Source: Sphingomonadales bacterium
Lineage (GTDB): Bacteria; Pseudomonadota; Alphaproteobacteria; Sphingomonadales; Govanellaceae
Direction: 5' to 3'
DNA: 64,000 nt
Assembly: GCA_019455285.1 (NCBI GenBank)
Contig: JACFMS010000004.1
Coordinates: 19,749 to 83,748 of the forward strand
Made by a program: the position numbers and the translations under genes. Numbering within the stretch: position 1 is the first letter of the stretch; each line of letters opens with the position of its first letter. Below, one piece after another: positions 54,708-62,817 of this stretch. Below the pieces are notes generated by a model. The model saw only the letters and a list, made by a program, of their open reading frames with translations, was not told where the DNA came from and made no database searches.

Positions 54708-55871
54708 ATGCGAGCGATAGCCTTGATTTTGGGATTGTCCCTGTTCAGCGGTGGCGCCCTGGCCGCCGATTTTCCTGAGCCACTGCCCATTGAGCCGACA
54801 GATAACGTCGCGACCTTGCCGGCCAGCTACCCGGATAGCTGGATCTATGCCATGGATGGCAATTTCTACAGCGTCCTTGACGGCAAGGTTCTGATCCTCG
54901 ATCTCGCGGCGACCTCGCACGAGTTCAAAGGCTATATCGGCGCTGGCCAGTTCGGCAGCTTCCTGGCGGCCTCAACGCGACCGGAGCTTTACGTCGCCGA
55001 GACCTATTATTCGCGCCGGGTCAGCGGCGAGCGCACCGACGCCATCGTCATCTATGACAAGCAGTCGCTGAAGAAAAAGGCGGAGATCATTCTGCCCGGC
55101 GGCAAGCGCGGTCAATCGGTGACGCAAAAGCACAGCTTCCAGTTCCTCGACAACGAGCGCCTGGCCCTGATCTTTAATTTTACCCCGGCGGCATCGGTGA
55201 CGGTGGTTGATCTGGTTGAGCGCAAGATATTGAATGAAATCCCCATCCCTGGCTGCAGCCTGATCTATCCCACGGGCAAGCTTGGATTTTCGACGCTGTG
55301 CGGCAACGGCACCATGGCCGCCTTCACCCTGGGCGCCAACGGTAAGGTGACGGGCGAGCAACGGACGAAAAAATTCAATGACATCGATAACAACCCGCTC
55401 TTTATGAAGACCACCAAGGTCGGCAACACCACCTACTTCGTCACCTTCCTGGGCACCGTGCAGCCCATGGACATGACCGGCACGTGGCCGAAGGTCGGCA
55501 AAACCTGGTCCCTGGTGAGCGAGGAGGAGAAGGCCGCCGGCTGGCGTCCCGGCGGCTGGCATATCCTCAGTTCCGATGCCCAAGGTCGCCTTTATTTCCT
55601 GATGCAGGAGAAAAGCTATCCCGGCAGCCATAAGGATGGCGGCGGCGAGGTCTGGGTGTTCGACGCCAAAAGCAAGAAGCGCGTGGCCCGCCATGTCCTG
55701 AAAACCCACGCCATCAGCATCGAGGTGACGCGCGGCGCAGCGCCCTATCTGGCGGCGGTCAACGCCAATATGGAAATTGACGTCTATGATGCGGTATCCG
55801 GTCAGCATCTGCGCACCATCGGCGGCAATCCGGCGCAGACTATCTTTGTGATGCAAGCCTCGGGAGGGTAA
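54708..55871 (+). CDS. aauB: Aromatic amine dehydrogenase large subunit
   Basis: A 387-residue protein with an N-terminal Sec signal (AIALILGLSLFSGGALAA) and the seven-bladed propeller pattern of TTQ amine dehydrogenase heavy chains: YVAETYYSRRVSGERTDAI, ILPGGKRG, PTGKLGFSTLCGNGTM, WRPGGWHILSSD and EVWVFDAKSKKRV. With AauA it forms a periplasmic heterotetramer that oxidises primary amines to aldehydes. It is first in the aauBEDA order, four bases before aauE. Large subunits alone do not separate methylamine from aromatic amine enzymes; the light chain does. Confidence 0.92.
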   Translation: MRAIALILGLSLFSGGALAADFPEPLPIEPTDNVATLPASYPDSWIYAMDGNFYSVLDGKVLILDLAATSHEFKGYIGAGQFGSFLAASTRPELYVAETYYSRRVSGERTDAIVIYDKQSLKKKAEIILPGGKRGQSVTQKHSFQFLDNERLALIFNFTPAASVTVVDLVERKILNEIPIPGCSLIYPTGKLGFSTLCGNGTMAAFTLGANGKVTGEQRTKKFNDIDNNPLFMKTTKVGNTTYFVTFLGTVQPMDMTGTWPKVGKTWSLVSEEEKAAGWRPGGWHILSSDAQGRLYFLMQEKSYPGSHKDGGGEVWVFDAKSKKRVARHVLKTHAISIEVTRGAAPYLAAVNANMEIDVYDAVSGQHLRTIGGNPAQTIFVMQASGG

Positions 55872-55875
55872 GGCG

Positions 55876-56412
55876 GTGCTGGGGTCCGTCTATCTCGTGG
55901 CCGCCGGCGCCTTTCTTGGCCTGCTGTTTTTGGGTGCGGCCATCCATAAGTTTGCCGACCTCGGTCATTTTGCGGCCGTGCTTGAGTCGCAGCGCCTTCT
56001 CCCCTTATGGGGGCGCAAGGTTGCTGTGATCGTCCTCCCCCTCCTCGAGCTCGGTCTTGGGGTCGGTCTTCTTATGGAAGCTACCCGCGCGCCGGCAGGG
56101 CTGGCGGCGGCGGGCCTGTTGGCGCTCTATGGCGTGGTTTTGGCGATTGGAGCGCGCCGCGGCGCTCATGCCGATGATTGCGGCTGTTCGCTGTTCGGCG
56201 CCCGGCCGCCGAGCAACACCCTAGTGTGGCGCAATGGCATACTGGTGATTTTGGCTTTGGGCGTGGCGATGGTGGAAAAGACCGTTGTTCTTCCTGCGAT
56301 GGCGTGGGGCAATGCGCTCGCCGCCGGCGGCGCCTTCTTTGTTCTTTACACCGCACTGGAGGCGCTGGCCGCCACCCGCGCCCGCATTGTCGCAACGGAG
56401 GCCCGTGCATGA
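55876..56412 (+). CDS. aauE: MauE/AauE-type membrane protein for TTQ enzyme biogenesis
   Basis: A 178-residue integral membrane protein with about four to five helices, related to DoxX/MauE. The DDCGCSLFG segment carries the cysteine pair conserved in MauE. It is thought to work with MauD in forming the many disulfides of the light chain. The GTG start at 55876 has GGGAGGGTAAGGCG upstream, and its stop overlaps the aauD start (ATGA). Confidence 0.9.
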   Translation: MLGSVYLVAAGAFLGLLFLGAAIHKFADLGHFAAVLESQRLLPLWGRKVAVIVLPLLELGLGVGLLMEATRAPAGLAAAGLLALYGVVLAIGARRGAHADDCGCSLFGARPPSNTLVWRNGILVILALGVAMVEKTVVLPAMAWGNALAAGGAFFVLYTALEALAATRARIVATEARA

Positions 56413-57035
56413 CAGAAGCCGTGCTGATCTCCCAAGGACTGCTGTGGCTGGCGGTGATCGGCCTTGGCCTTGCGGTCATTGCGCTCGCCCGTCAGGTCGG
56501 CATACTTTACGAGCGGGTAGCGCCGGCCGGCGCGCTGGCCGTCAACGCCCGCCTCAAAGTCGGCGAGGATGCGCCGCCGATTTCCGCGCCGACGCTCGAC
56601 GGCCGGGTGATCGACTTGCGCAACGCCGGCGAGGGCAAGAGCCGCCTGTTGTTCTTCCTGGCGCCGGACTGCCCGATCTGCAAAACCTTGCTGCCGATCT
56701 TAAAGTCGGTGCGCAAATCGGAAGCCCAGTGGCTGGATATCGTGCTGGCGAGCGATGGGCCGGCGGCGGCGCACCGCGCCTTTATCGATCATGAAGGATT
56801 GCAGGACTTTGCCTACGTGCTGTCCGAGCCGTTGGGCCGGGCGCTGGGCGTGGGCAAGCTGCCCTATGGCGTGCTCATCGACGAGGCGGGCAAAATAGCC
56901 GCCTTCGGCATCGTCAACTCGCGGGAACATCTGGAAAGTTTATTCGAGGCTAAGGAACGCGGCGTCGGCTCCATTCAGGATTTTCTGTCGGCGCGCGCAT
57001 CCACAACAAAGGGAGGCGGCCATGGCCATTCTTGA
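56409..57035 (+). CDS. aauD: MauD/AauD-type thioredoxin-like disulfide protein
   Basis: A 208-residue protein with one N-terminal membrane anchor (about 5-28) and a periplasmic thioredoxin-fold domain carrying CPIC (LAPDCPICKTLLP). It is required in related systems for correct light-chain folding. ATG 56409 overlaps the aauE stop by 4 bp; the same frame is open from 56178 but lies inside aauE. It ends in GGGHGHS and overlaps aauA by 14 bp. Confidence 0.92.
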   Translation: MTEAVLISQGLLWLAVIGLGLAVIALARQVGILYERVAPAGALAVNARLKVGEDAPPISAPTLDGRVIDLRNAGEGKSRLLFFLAPDCPICKTLLPILKSVRKSEAQWLDIVLASDGPAAAHRAFIDHEGLQDFAYVLSEPLGRALGVGKLPYGVLIDEAGKIAAFGIVNSREHLESLFEAKERGVGSIQDFLSARASTTKGGGHGHS

Positions 57036-57579
57036 TCGCATGACCGAGCGGGCGACCCGTCGCCTCGCGCAAGGCACATCACGACGCAGCCTGTTGACGG
57101 CGCTGGGCGGCATTCTGGTGGGAGCCACCGGCCTGCCGCTGTTGCCGGTGGCGCGAGCCAGCGGCGGCGCTGGGTCTGGATATCCCGGCGTTCTGCCGCA
57201 ATCCACCGGCGACCCCCAGGATCCGGGGGATCCGGCGAGCTGCGACTACTGGCGCTATTGCGGCATCGATGGCTTTTTGTGCAGTTGCTGCGGCGGCAGC
57301 GCCAGCGCCTGCCCGCCCGGCACCGAGATGTCGCCCATCACCTGGATCGGCTCCTGCCGCAATCCGGCGGATAACAGAAATTATATTATTTCCTATAATG
57401 ACTGCTGCGGCCTGACCAGTTGCGGCCGCTGCATGTGCAACCGCAACGAAAGCGATTTGCCCATGTACCGGCCATCGGCCAATAACGATACCAACTGGTG
57501 CCTGAATACCAAGAGCAGCGTCTATACCTGCTCGACGGCGGTGATCATCGGCTACGCCATGGATGAGGAGAAAAAATGA
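57022..57579 (+). CDS. aauA: Aromatic amine dehydrogenase light chain (TTQ subunit)
   Basis: A 185-residue precursor with a twin-arginine signal (TSRRSLLTALGG, about 19-30). The TTQ cofactor is expected from W108 (SPITWIG) and W159 (NDTNWC), with catalytic base D127 (YNDCCG). Fourteen cysteines are present in the mature part; methylamine dehydrogenase light chains have twelve as I recall them. The extra pair (CSCC and SCGRC) and GFLCSCCGG are features I recall from the Alcaligenes aromatic amine dehydrogenase. Likely substrates are tyramine, phenylethylamine or tryptamine. The start is preceded by GGAGGCGGCC. Confidence 0.9.
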   Translation: MAILDRMTERATRRLAQGTSRRSLLTALGGILVGATGLPLLPVARASGGAGSGYPGVLPQSTGDPQDPGDPASCDYWRYCGIDGFLCSCCGGSASACPPGTEMSPITWIGSCRNPADNRNYIISYNDCCGLTSCGRCMCNRNESDLPMYRPSANNDTNWCLNTKSSVYTCSTAVIIGYAMDEEKK

Positions 57580-58037
57580 GGCGGGTGTTTACCGCCGCAA
57601 TTACGTTGCTGTTGAGTAGCGTACCGGCCATCGCCGCAGACGGCGCTGATCTCTATACCCGCTGCGCCGCCTGCCACCTGCCGACCGGGGAGGGGGTGCC
57701 GGGCACCTATCCGCCGCTTGCTGACCATATCGGCCATTTCGGCATTTCGCCGGAAGGCCGCGCCTACTTGGTGGCGGTGATCACCAAGGGGGTGATGGGC
57801 AAGCTGGAGGTCAACGGTGAAAGCTATCGCGGCATGATGCCGGCCCAGGGCCATGAATTTTCAGATGATGACCTGGCCGCGCTCTTGAACTATCTTATGA
57901 CGACGTTTCCGCCCCAAGGTAAGGCAAAGCCATTTACAACAGAAGAAGTGGCAAGCCTGAAAGCCCAGACGGCCGGCTTGACGCCCAATGCCGTGCTCAA
58001 GGTTCGGCCGCCGCTCGATGAAGGAAACAGCAAATGA
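57576..58037 (+). CDS. Monohaem cytochrome c
   Basis: A 153-residue periplasmic c-type cytochrome with a signal peptide (FTAAITLLLSSVPAIAA), haem site CAACH and likely axial Met in YRGMMPAQ. It overlaps aauA by 4 bp (ATGA), so it is made with the dehydrogenase and is a strong candidate for its electron acceptor. No azurin or amicyanin gene is seen. Confidence 0.9.
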   Translation: MRRVFTAAITLLLSSVPAIAADGADLYTRCAACHLPTGEGVPGTYPPLADHIGHFGISPEGRAYLVAVITKGVMGKLEVNGESYRGMMPAQGHEFSDDDLAALLNYLMTTFPPQGKAKPFTTEEVASLKAQTAGLTPNAVLKVRPPLDEGNSK

Positions 58038-58474
58038 TGGGGAGCGCTGCCGCTGCTATGATCGTCCTTGCCGCCGCCGGCTTTGTCGGCGTCGACAATC
58101 CGTCTACCGCCAAGAACAACTGGATGCTGCATTGCCAGGGCTGTCATCTGCCCGACGGCAGCGGCAGCGCCGACGGCGCGCCGAGCATGGTCGGGATCGT
58201 ATCCCGTTTCCTTAGCGTGGACGGCGGGCGTGAATATGTCGGCAAGGTTCCGGGCGTGGCCAATGCCGGGTTGGATGACACGGCGCTGGCGGAACTTGTC
58301 AACTGGATGCTGCAAACCTACGACAAGGAGCATTTGCCGGCAAATTTCAAACCATATACCGCGCAGGAAATAGGAGCCCTGCGCGAGCGGCCGTATATTG
58401 TCGAAGCGGCCGACATGCGACAGCAATTACTGGAAAAAATGCGCTCAATGGAAGCGGCTGGGGAAAACCGGTAA
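58034..58474 (+). CDS. Second small cytochrome c
   Basis: A 146-residue protein with a hydrophobic N-terminus (MIVLAAAGFVGV, signal or anchor) and haem site CQGCH followed by LPDGSGSADGAPSM. Axial Met is not clear; M in PSMVG is a candidate. It overlaps the first cytochrome gene by 4 bp. Two successive carriers could lead electrons from the amine dehydrogenase to the oxidase. Confidence 0.86.
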   Translation: MMGSAAAAMIVLAAAGFVGVDNPSTAKNNWMLHCQGCHLPDGSGSADGAPSMVGIVSRFLSVDGGREYVGKVPGVANAGLDDTALAELVNWMLQTYDKEHLPANFKPYTAQEIGALRERPYIVEAADMRQQLLEKMRSMEAAGENR

Positions 58475-58535
58475 GCCTGTTGGAGTGACGCTATTGTCGC
58501 TCTGAATGAAACTTTGACAAACGGAGGAGGAGACG

Positions 58536-60902
58536 ATGTTAGGTCGACACAGTAAGCATACGCGTCAGTATCTTTTTGGTGGCGTTGCCGCCTCGGCGCT
58601 TATCCTGGCAATTCCAGGACTGGCGCTGGCGCAGGGCGATTCCGTCCTGATCGGCGAAGTGCTGGTCACCGCGCAAAAGCGCGAGCAAAGCGCTCAGGAT
58701 GTCGGCATTTCGATGTCCACGTATTCAAATGAGCAGATCCGGGCGCTGGGCTTCACCAATGCCCAGGAAGTGACCGCCCTGGCCGCCGGCATCAGCACCA
58801 TGCAGCCGAACGGCGAGGCGAACTACGCCATCGGCATCCGCGGCGTCGCCAACAACGATTTCACCACCAACGTCGAAAGCCCGGTCGCCATTTATGTCGA
58901 CGAAGTTTACATCAGCCAGATGTCGGGCGCCGGCTTCCTGTTGTTTGATGTCGAGCGCGTCGAATTGCTGCGCGGCCCGCAAGGCACGCTGTTTGGCCGC
59001 AACGCCACCGGCGGCCTGGTGCATTACATTACCGTGAAGCCGAGCCTCGATGAATTCAATGGTTTTGGCAGCATCACCTACGGCCGCTTCAACCGCATGA
59101 AGTTCCAAGGCGCGGTTGGCGTACCGGTGAGTGATAAAGTGGCGCTGCGCGCCTCGTTTGCCACCCATCAGGGCGGCGGCTATGTGGAGAATCGCCTGCG
59201 GCCGCAGGATGATCTTAACAACGCCAACGAATCCGCCGGTCGCTTGCAAGCGCTGTTCCAGCCGAACGAGGACGTGGAAATTCTGCTCAACGCCCGCTTC
59301 GGCCAGCAGGACATCCGCACCGGCTTCTTTGAATACGCCTCCGCCATTTTCCCGACCGGCGAGGCGACGCCCGGCGTGCCCAATCCCGACCTGGGCGGCT
59401 ATGTCGACCTGGATGACGATGTGTACGCCGGTGACTATGACACGCCCGGCCATAACGAACTGGACACCTATGGCTACAGCGGCACGCTGAAGTGGAACAT
59501 GGACTTCGCCACCTTGACCAGCATCACCGACTTCCAGACGGTGAAGCGCGACTACATCGAGGATTCGGACGCCTCGCCGGTGGATTACTTCCAGTTCTTC
59601 CTGACCACCGATACCGAGCAGTTCTCCCAGGAGATCCGGCTTAATGGCGAAGCGGATAAGCTGAAGTGGGTCGCCGGCTTCTATTACATGGATTTGAAAG
59701 TCCGGGATTCCAATGGCGGCATTACGAGAGGGCTTTTCCAGGCGCTGGCGGATGCCGGCGTATTCGGAGATGAGGCCATTGGCTTGACGCTCGACGAACT
59801 GGGCTTCAACGGTATCCGCAATCCGTACGCCACCGACACCGAAACTTGGTCGCTGTTCGGGCAGTTGGAATTTGAGGTGACGGAGCAATTCACCGTGATC
59901 GGCGGTTTCCGCTGGATCGATGAAAAGAAATCGCACCTCTACCATAACTACCTGATGTGGTTCCCGGACACGTCCACCAGCGGCATGGACCCCAACGCTA
60001 CGATTGTCGGCGATGCCTTGCCTGAATCGCCGTATTCCTCGAGCCGCAAGGATGGCAACTGGTCGGCCCGGCTGCAGGTGAACTTTAAGCCCGTCGATAA
60101 TCTCTTGACCTACGCCAGCTGGAACCGCGGCGTGAAGTCGGGTGGCTTCAATGCGCCGTTCTTGCCGAGCCCCTTTGCGCTCAGCGACGCGTTCATGAGC
60201 TATGAGCCGGAAAAGCTTGACGCCTTTGAAGTGGGCTTCAAGTGGGACAGCTCAAACCGCCGGGTACGGATCAACGGTGCGGCGTATTATTATGACTACA
60301 ACAACTATCAGGCCTTCTCCACCATCGGCCTTGATACCGCCACCTTGAACGCCGACGCCAAGGTCAAGGGCTTCGAGGTGGAAGTCCAGGCGGCGCCGGT
60401 CAAAGGGCTCGATATGCAGTTCGGCATTTCCTATATCGACCCTGAAGTCAAGAACGTGCCGGGCCTGACCATTGATGTGGACACCGACGGTGATGGCATT
60501 GTCGATGTGCCGGCGTTGCTGCCCGGCGCTACGCGCAAGCCGGTGCAGACGCCGAAGTGGAACTTGAATGGCCTTGTGCGATATGAAGTGTTCATGGCCA
60601 ACAGCGGCAGCGTGGCCTTCCAGGTGGACGGCATGTACCGCGCCAAGCACCACTTCGCGCTGACCAATTTCCCGGCTTCCACCGAAAGCGGCTATTTCAT
60701 CGGCAATGCTTCGGTCACCTGGTTCTCGGAAGACGAGAAATGGAGCATGCGGTTCTTTGTCCAGAACTTCACTGATAAGGAATACGTGGTCCAGACCTTT
60801 GATTTGTCGGGCAGCGTCAGCAACGGCGGGCTCTTTGGCCTTATTGAACAGTATTACGGACGGCCGCGCACCTGGGGCGCAAACCTCAGCTACTCCTTCT
60901 AA
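58536..60902 (+). CDS. TonB-dependent outer-membrane receptor
   Basis: A 788-residue receptor with a signal peptide (to about residue 32, LAIPGLALAQG), a TonB-box-like EVLVTAQKR, a plug domain with VELLRGPQGTLFGRNATGG and a 22-strand barrel ending in WGANLSYSF. The pattern is that of sphingomonad-type receptors often tied to organic substrates rather than siderophores. It follows the second cytochrome by 61 bp on the same strand with GGAGGAGGAG before the start, so it may import the amine substrate (inference). Confidence 0.92.
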   Translation: MLGRHSKHTRQYLFGGVAASALILAIPGLALAQGDSVLIGEVLVTAQKREQSAQDVGISMSTYSNEQIRALGFTNAQEVTALAAGISTMQPNGEANYAIGIRGVANNDFTTNVESPVAIYVDEVYISQMSGAGFLLFDVERVELLRGPQGTLFGRNATGGLVHYITVKPSLDEFNGFGSITYGRFNRMKFQGAVGVPVSDKVALRASFATHQGGGYVENRLRPQDDLNNANESAGRLQALFQPNEDVEILLNARFGQQDIRTGFFEYASAIFPTGEATPGVPNPDLGGYVDLDDDVYAGDYDTPGHNELDTYGYSGTLKWNMDFATLTSITDFQTVKRDYIEDSDASPVDYFQFFLTTDTEQFSQEIRLNGEADKLKWVAGFYYMDLKVRDSNGGITRGLFQALADAGVFGDEAIGLTLDELGFNGIRNPYATDTETWSLFGQLEFEVTEQFTVIGGFRWIDEKKSHLYHNYLMWFPDTSTSGMDPNATIVGDALPESPYSSSRKDGNWSARLQVNFKPVDNLLTYASWNRGVKSGGFNAPFLPSPFALSDAFMSYEPEKLDAFEVGFKWDSSNRRVRINGAAYYYDYNNYQAFSTIGLDTATLNADAKVKGFEVEVQAAPVKGLDMQFGISYIDPEVKNVPGLTIDVDTDGDGIVDVPALLPGATRKPVQTPKWNLNGLVRYEVFMANSGSVAFQVDGMYRAKHHFALTNFPASTESGYFIGNASVTWFSEDEKWSMRFFVQNFTDKEYVVQTFDLSGSVSNGGLFGLIEQYYGRPRTWGANLSYSF

Positions 60903-60936
60903 AGGAAGTAGCTCAGCCGCCCGTTTTCGCCCATAC

Positions 60937-60975
60937 CTCTCCCCCTTCCAGGGGGAAAGGGTTAGGGTGAGGGGG
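60937..60975. terminator. GC-rich repeat/hairpin after the receptor gene
   Basis: TCCCCC TTCCA GGGGGA is followed by AAAGGGTTAGGGTGAGGGGG, the common interspersed CCCTCACCCTAACCC-type sequence. There is no T-tract. It probably marks the end of the upstream operon and the beginning of a separate transcription unit at 61093. Confidence 0.5.
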
Positions 60976-61092
60976 TCGCTCAGGGCGTTATAGGTAATTT
61001 CCCTGCTGTCGCTGTGGCCGGGGTGGTATAAACTGTACCGCCCCGGCCCAGCCTATCTGGGTGAGGAAAAAACAATAAGCCGAGGCTGTAAG

Positions 61093-62784
61093 GTGTTAAG
61101 AGATCAAAGCTATGTCTGCGGCGTCAGCACGACGCCCTTGATGTATAAAACCATCGGCCAGGCGCTCGATGATGCGGCGGCGCGCTGGCCCGACAACGAA
61201 GCCCTTATCGTTCCCCATCAGGGGGTGCGCCTGACCTATGCCGCGCTGAAGACGGCGGCTGAGGATTTGGCCGCGGGCTTGCTCAGGCAGGGTCTAGAAG
61301 CCGGCGACCGTATCGGTATCTGGTCGCCCAACCGGGCGGAGTGGGTCATTACCCAGTTCGCCACCGCCAAGGCAGGGCTCATTCTGGTTAATATCAACCC
61401 GGCCTACCGCACGGCCGAGTTGGAATATGCCTTAAACAAGGTCGGCTGCAAGGCGCTCATCCTCGCGCCCGCTTTTAAGTCTTCGGACTATGTGGCGATA
61501 ATTCGCGAGCTGGCGCCCGAGATTGACCTCTGCGATCCCGGCGCGCTTCATGCCGACCGGTTGCCCGACTTGAAGCTTGTGGCCACCTTGGGCGATCAGC
61601 CGCCGGCGGGCTTCATGGCTTATGGCGATATCATCAAAGCGGCGGATGCGGCAAATAGAGCGCTGCTTGCCGACATTGCGGTCACCTTGATGCCCGATGA
61701 TCCCATCAATATTCAGTTCACCTCGGGCACCACCGGGTTTCCCAAGGGAGCGACGCTGACCCATCACAATATCCTCAACAACGGTTATTTTGTCGGCGAG
61801 GGGCAGCGTTTCACCGATCAGGATCGCCTGTGCATCCCTGTGCCCTTATATCACTGCTTCGGCATGGTGATGGGGGTATTAAACTGCGTCACCCATGGCG
61901 CAGCCATGGTGTTCCCGGGCGAGGCGTTTGATCCCTTAAGTGTGCTGCAAACCGTGGAGCGCGAGCGCTGCACGGCGCTTTACGGCGTGCCCACCATGTT
62001 CATTGCCGAATTGGAGCACCCTGAGTTCAAGAAATTCGATCTCTCCAGTTTGCGCACCGGCGTCATGGCCGGTTCGCCCTGTCCGGTGGAGGTGATGAAG
62101 CGGGTGATCGCCGAAATGCACATGACGGACGTTACCATCTGCTACGGTATGACGGAGACGAGCCCGGTCAGTTTCCAAACCTCGCCCGATGATCCCCTGG
62201 ACAAGAAAGTGGGATCGGTGGGCCGCGTCCATCCCTTCATCGAGGTCAAGATCATCGATGAAGATGGACGTACCGTGGCGCGGGGCGAGCGGGGCGAGCT
62301 CTTGACCCGCGGCTACAGCGTCATGCGCGGCTACTGGAACGACGAGGAGAAAACCAGGGACGCGGTGGACGCCGGCGGTTGGATGCACACCGGCGATTTA
62401 GCTACGATCGATGATGCCGGCTACTGCAACATCGTCGGCCGGGTCAAGGACATGATCATTCGCGGCGGCGAGAACGTCTATCCCCGCGAGATCGAGGAAT
62501 TTCTCTATCGCCACCCCGCCATTCAGGACGTGCAGGTGTTCGGCGTGCCTGATCATAAATATGGCGAGGAAGTATGCGCCTGGATCAAATTAAAAGACGG
62601 GGAAACGTTGACGGCGGAAGGCGTGGCGTCCTTCTGCAAAGGACAGATCGCCCATTATAAGGTGCCAAAGCACATTCGATTTGTCCGTGAATTCCCGATG
62701 ACGGTCACCGGCAAGGTGCAAAAATTCGTCATGCGGGAAGAAATGTCGAAGGAATTAGGGCGGCGTGAAGCAAAAACCGCCTGA
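61093..62784 (+). CDS. AMP-forming acyl-CoA synthetase
   Basis: A 563-residue ANL-family ligase with P-loop [32 protein letters not shown], the hinge [19 protein letters not shown] and the catalytic Lys in TVTGKVQKF. It activates a carboxylic acid to its CoA ester in the cytosol. The type resembles medium-chain or aryl-acid ligases, but the substrate cannot be fixed. The GTG start at 61093 has CGAGGCTGTAAG upstream. An aldehyde dehydrogenase follows after 33 bp, so acid production and activation may be coupled. Confidence 0.9.
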   Translation: MLRDQSYVCGVSTTPLMYKTIGQALDDAAARWPDNEALIVPHQGVRLTYAALKTAAEDLAAGLLRQGLEAGDRIGIWSPNRAEWVITQFATAKAGLILVNINPAYRTAELEYALNKVGCKALILAPAFKSSDYVAIIRELAPEIDLCDPGALHADRLPDLKLVATLGDQPPAGFMAYGDIIKAADAANRALLADIAVTLMPDDPINIQFTSGTTGFPKGATLTHHNILNNGYFVGEGQRFTDQDRLCIPVPLYHCFGMVMGVLNCVTHGAAMVFPGEAFDPLSVLQTVERERCTALYGVPTMFIAELEHPEFKKFDLSSLRTGVMAGSPCPVEVMKRVIAEMHMTDVTICYGMTETSPVSFQTSPDDPLDKKVGSVGRVHPFIEVKIIDEDGRTVARGERGELLTRGYSVMRGYWNDEEKTRDAVDAGGWMHTGDLATIDDAGYCNIVGRVKDMIIRGGENVYPREIEEFLYRHPAIQDVQVFGVPDHKYGEEVCAWIKLKDGETLTAEGVASFCKGQIAHYKVPKHIRFVREFPMTVTGKVQKFVMREEMSKELGRREAKTA

Positions 62785-62817
62785 AGATGTGAATGAATTA
62801 CCCGAAGGAGTGAAGTC

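Noticed and set aside
56178-56408. Upstream extension of aauD
   Set aside because: This stretch lies inside aauE; the ATG at 56409 overlaps the aauE stop in the usual ATGA manner.
57022-57579. Methylamine dehydrogenase light chain (MauA)
   Set aside because: The extra cysteine pair and the GFLCSCCGG, SPITWIG and SCGRC segments fit aromatic amine dehydrogenase better, and mauF, mauC and mauG are absent.
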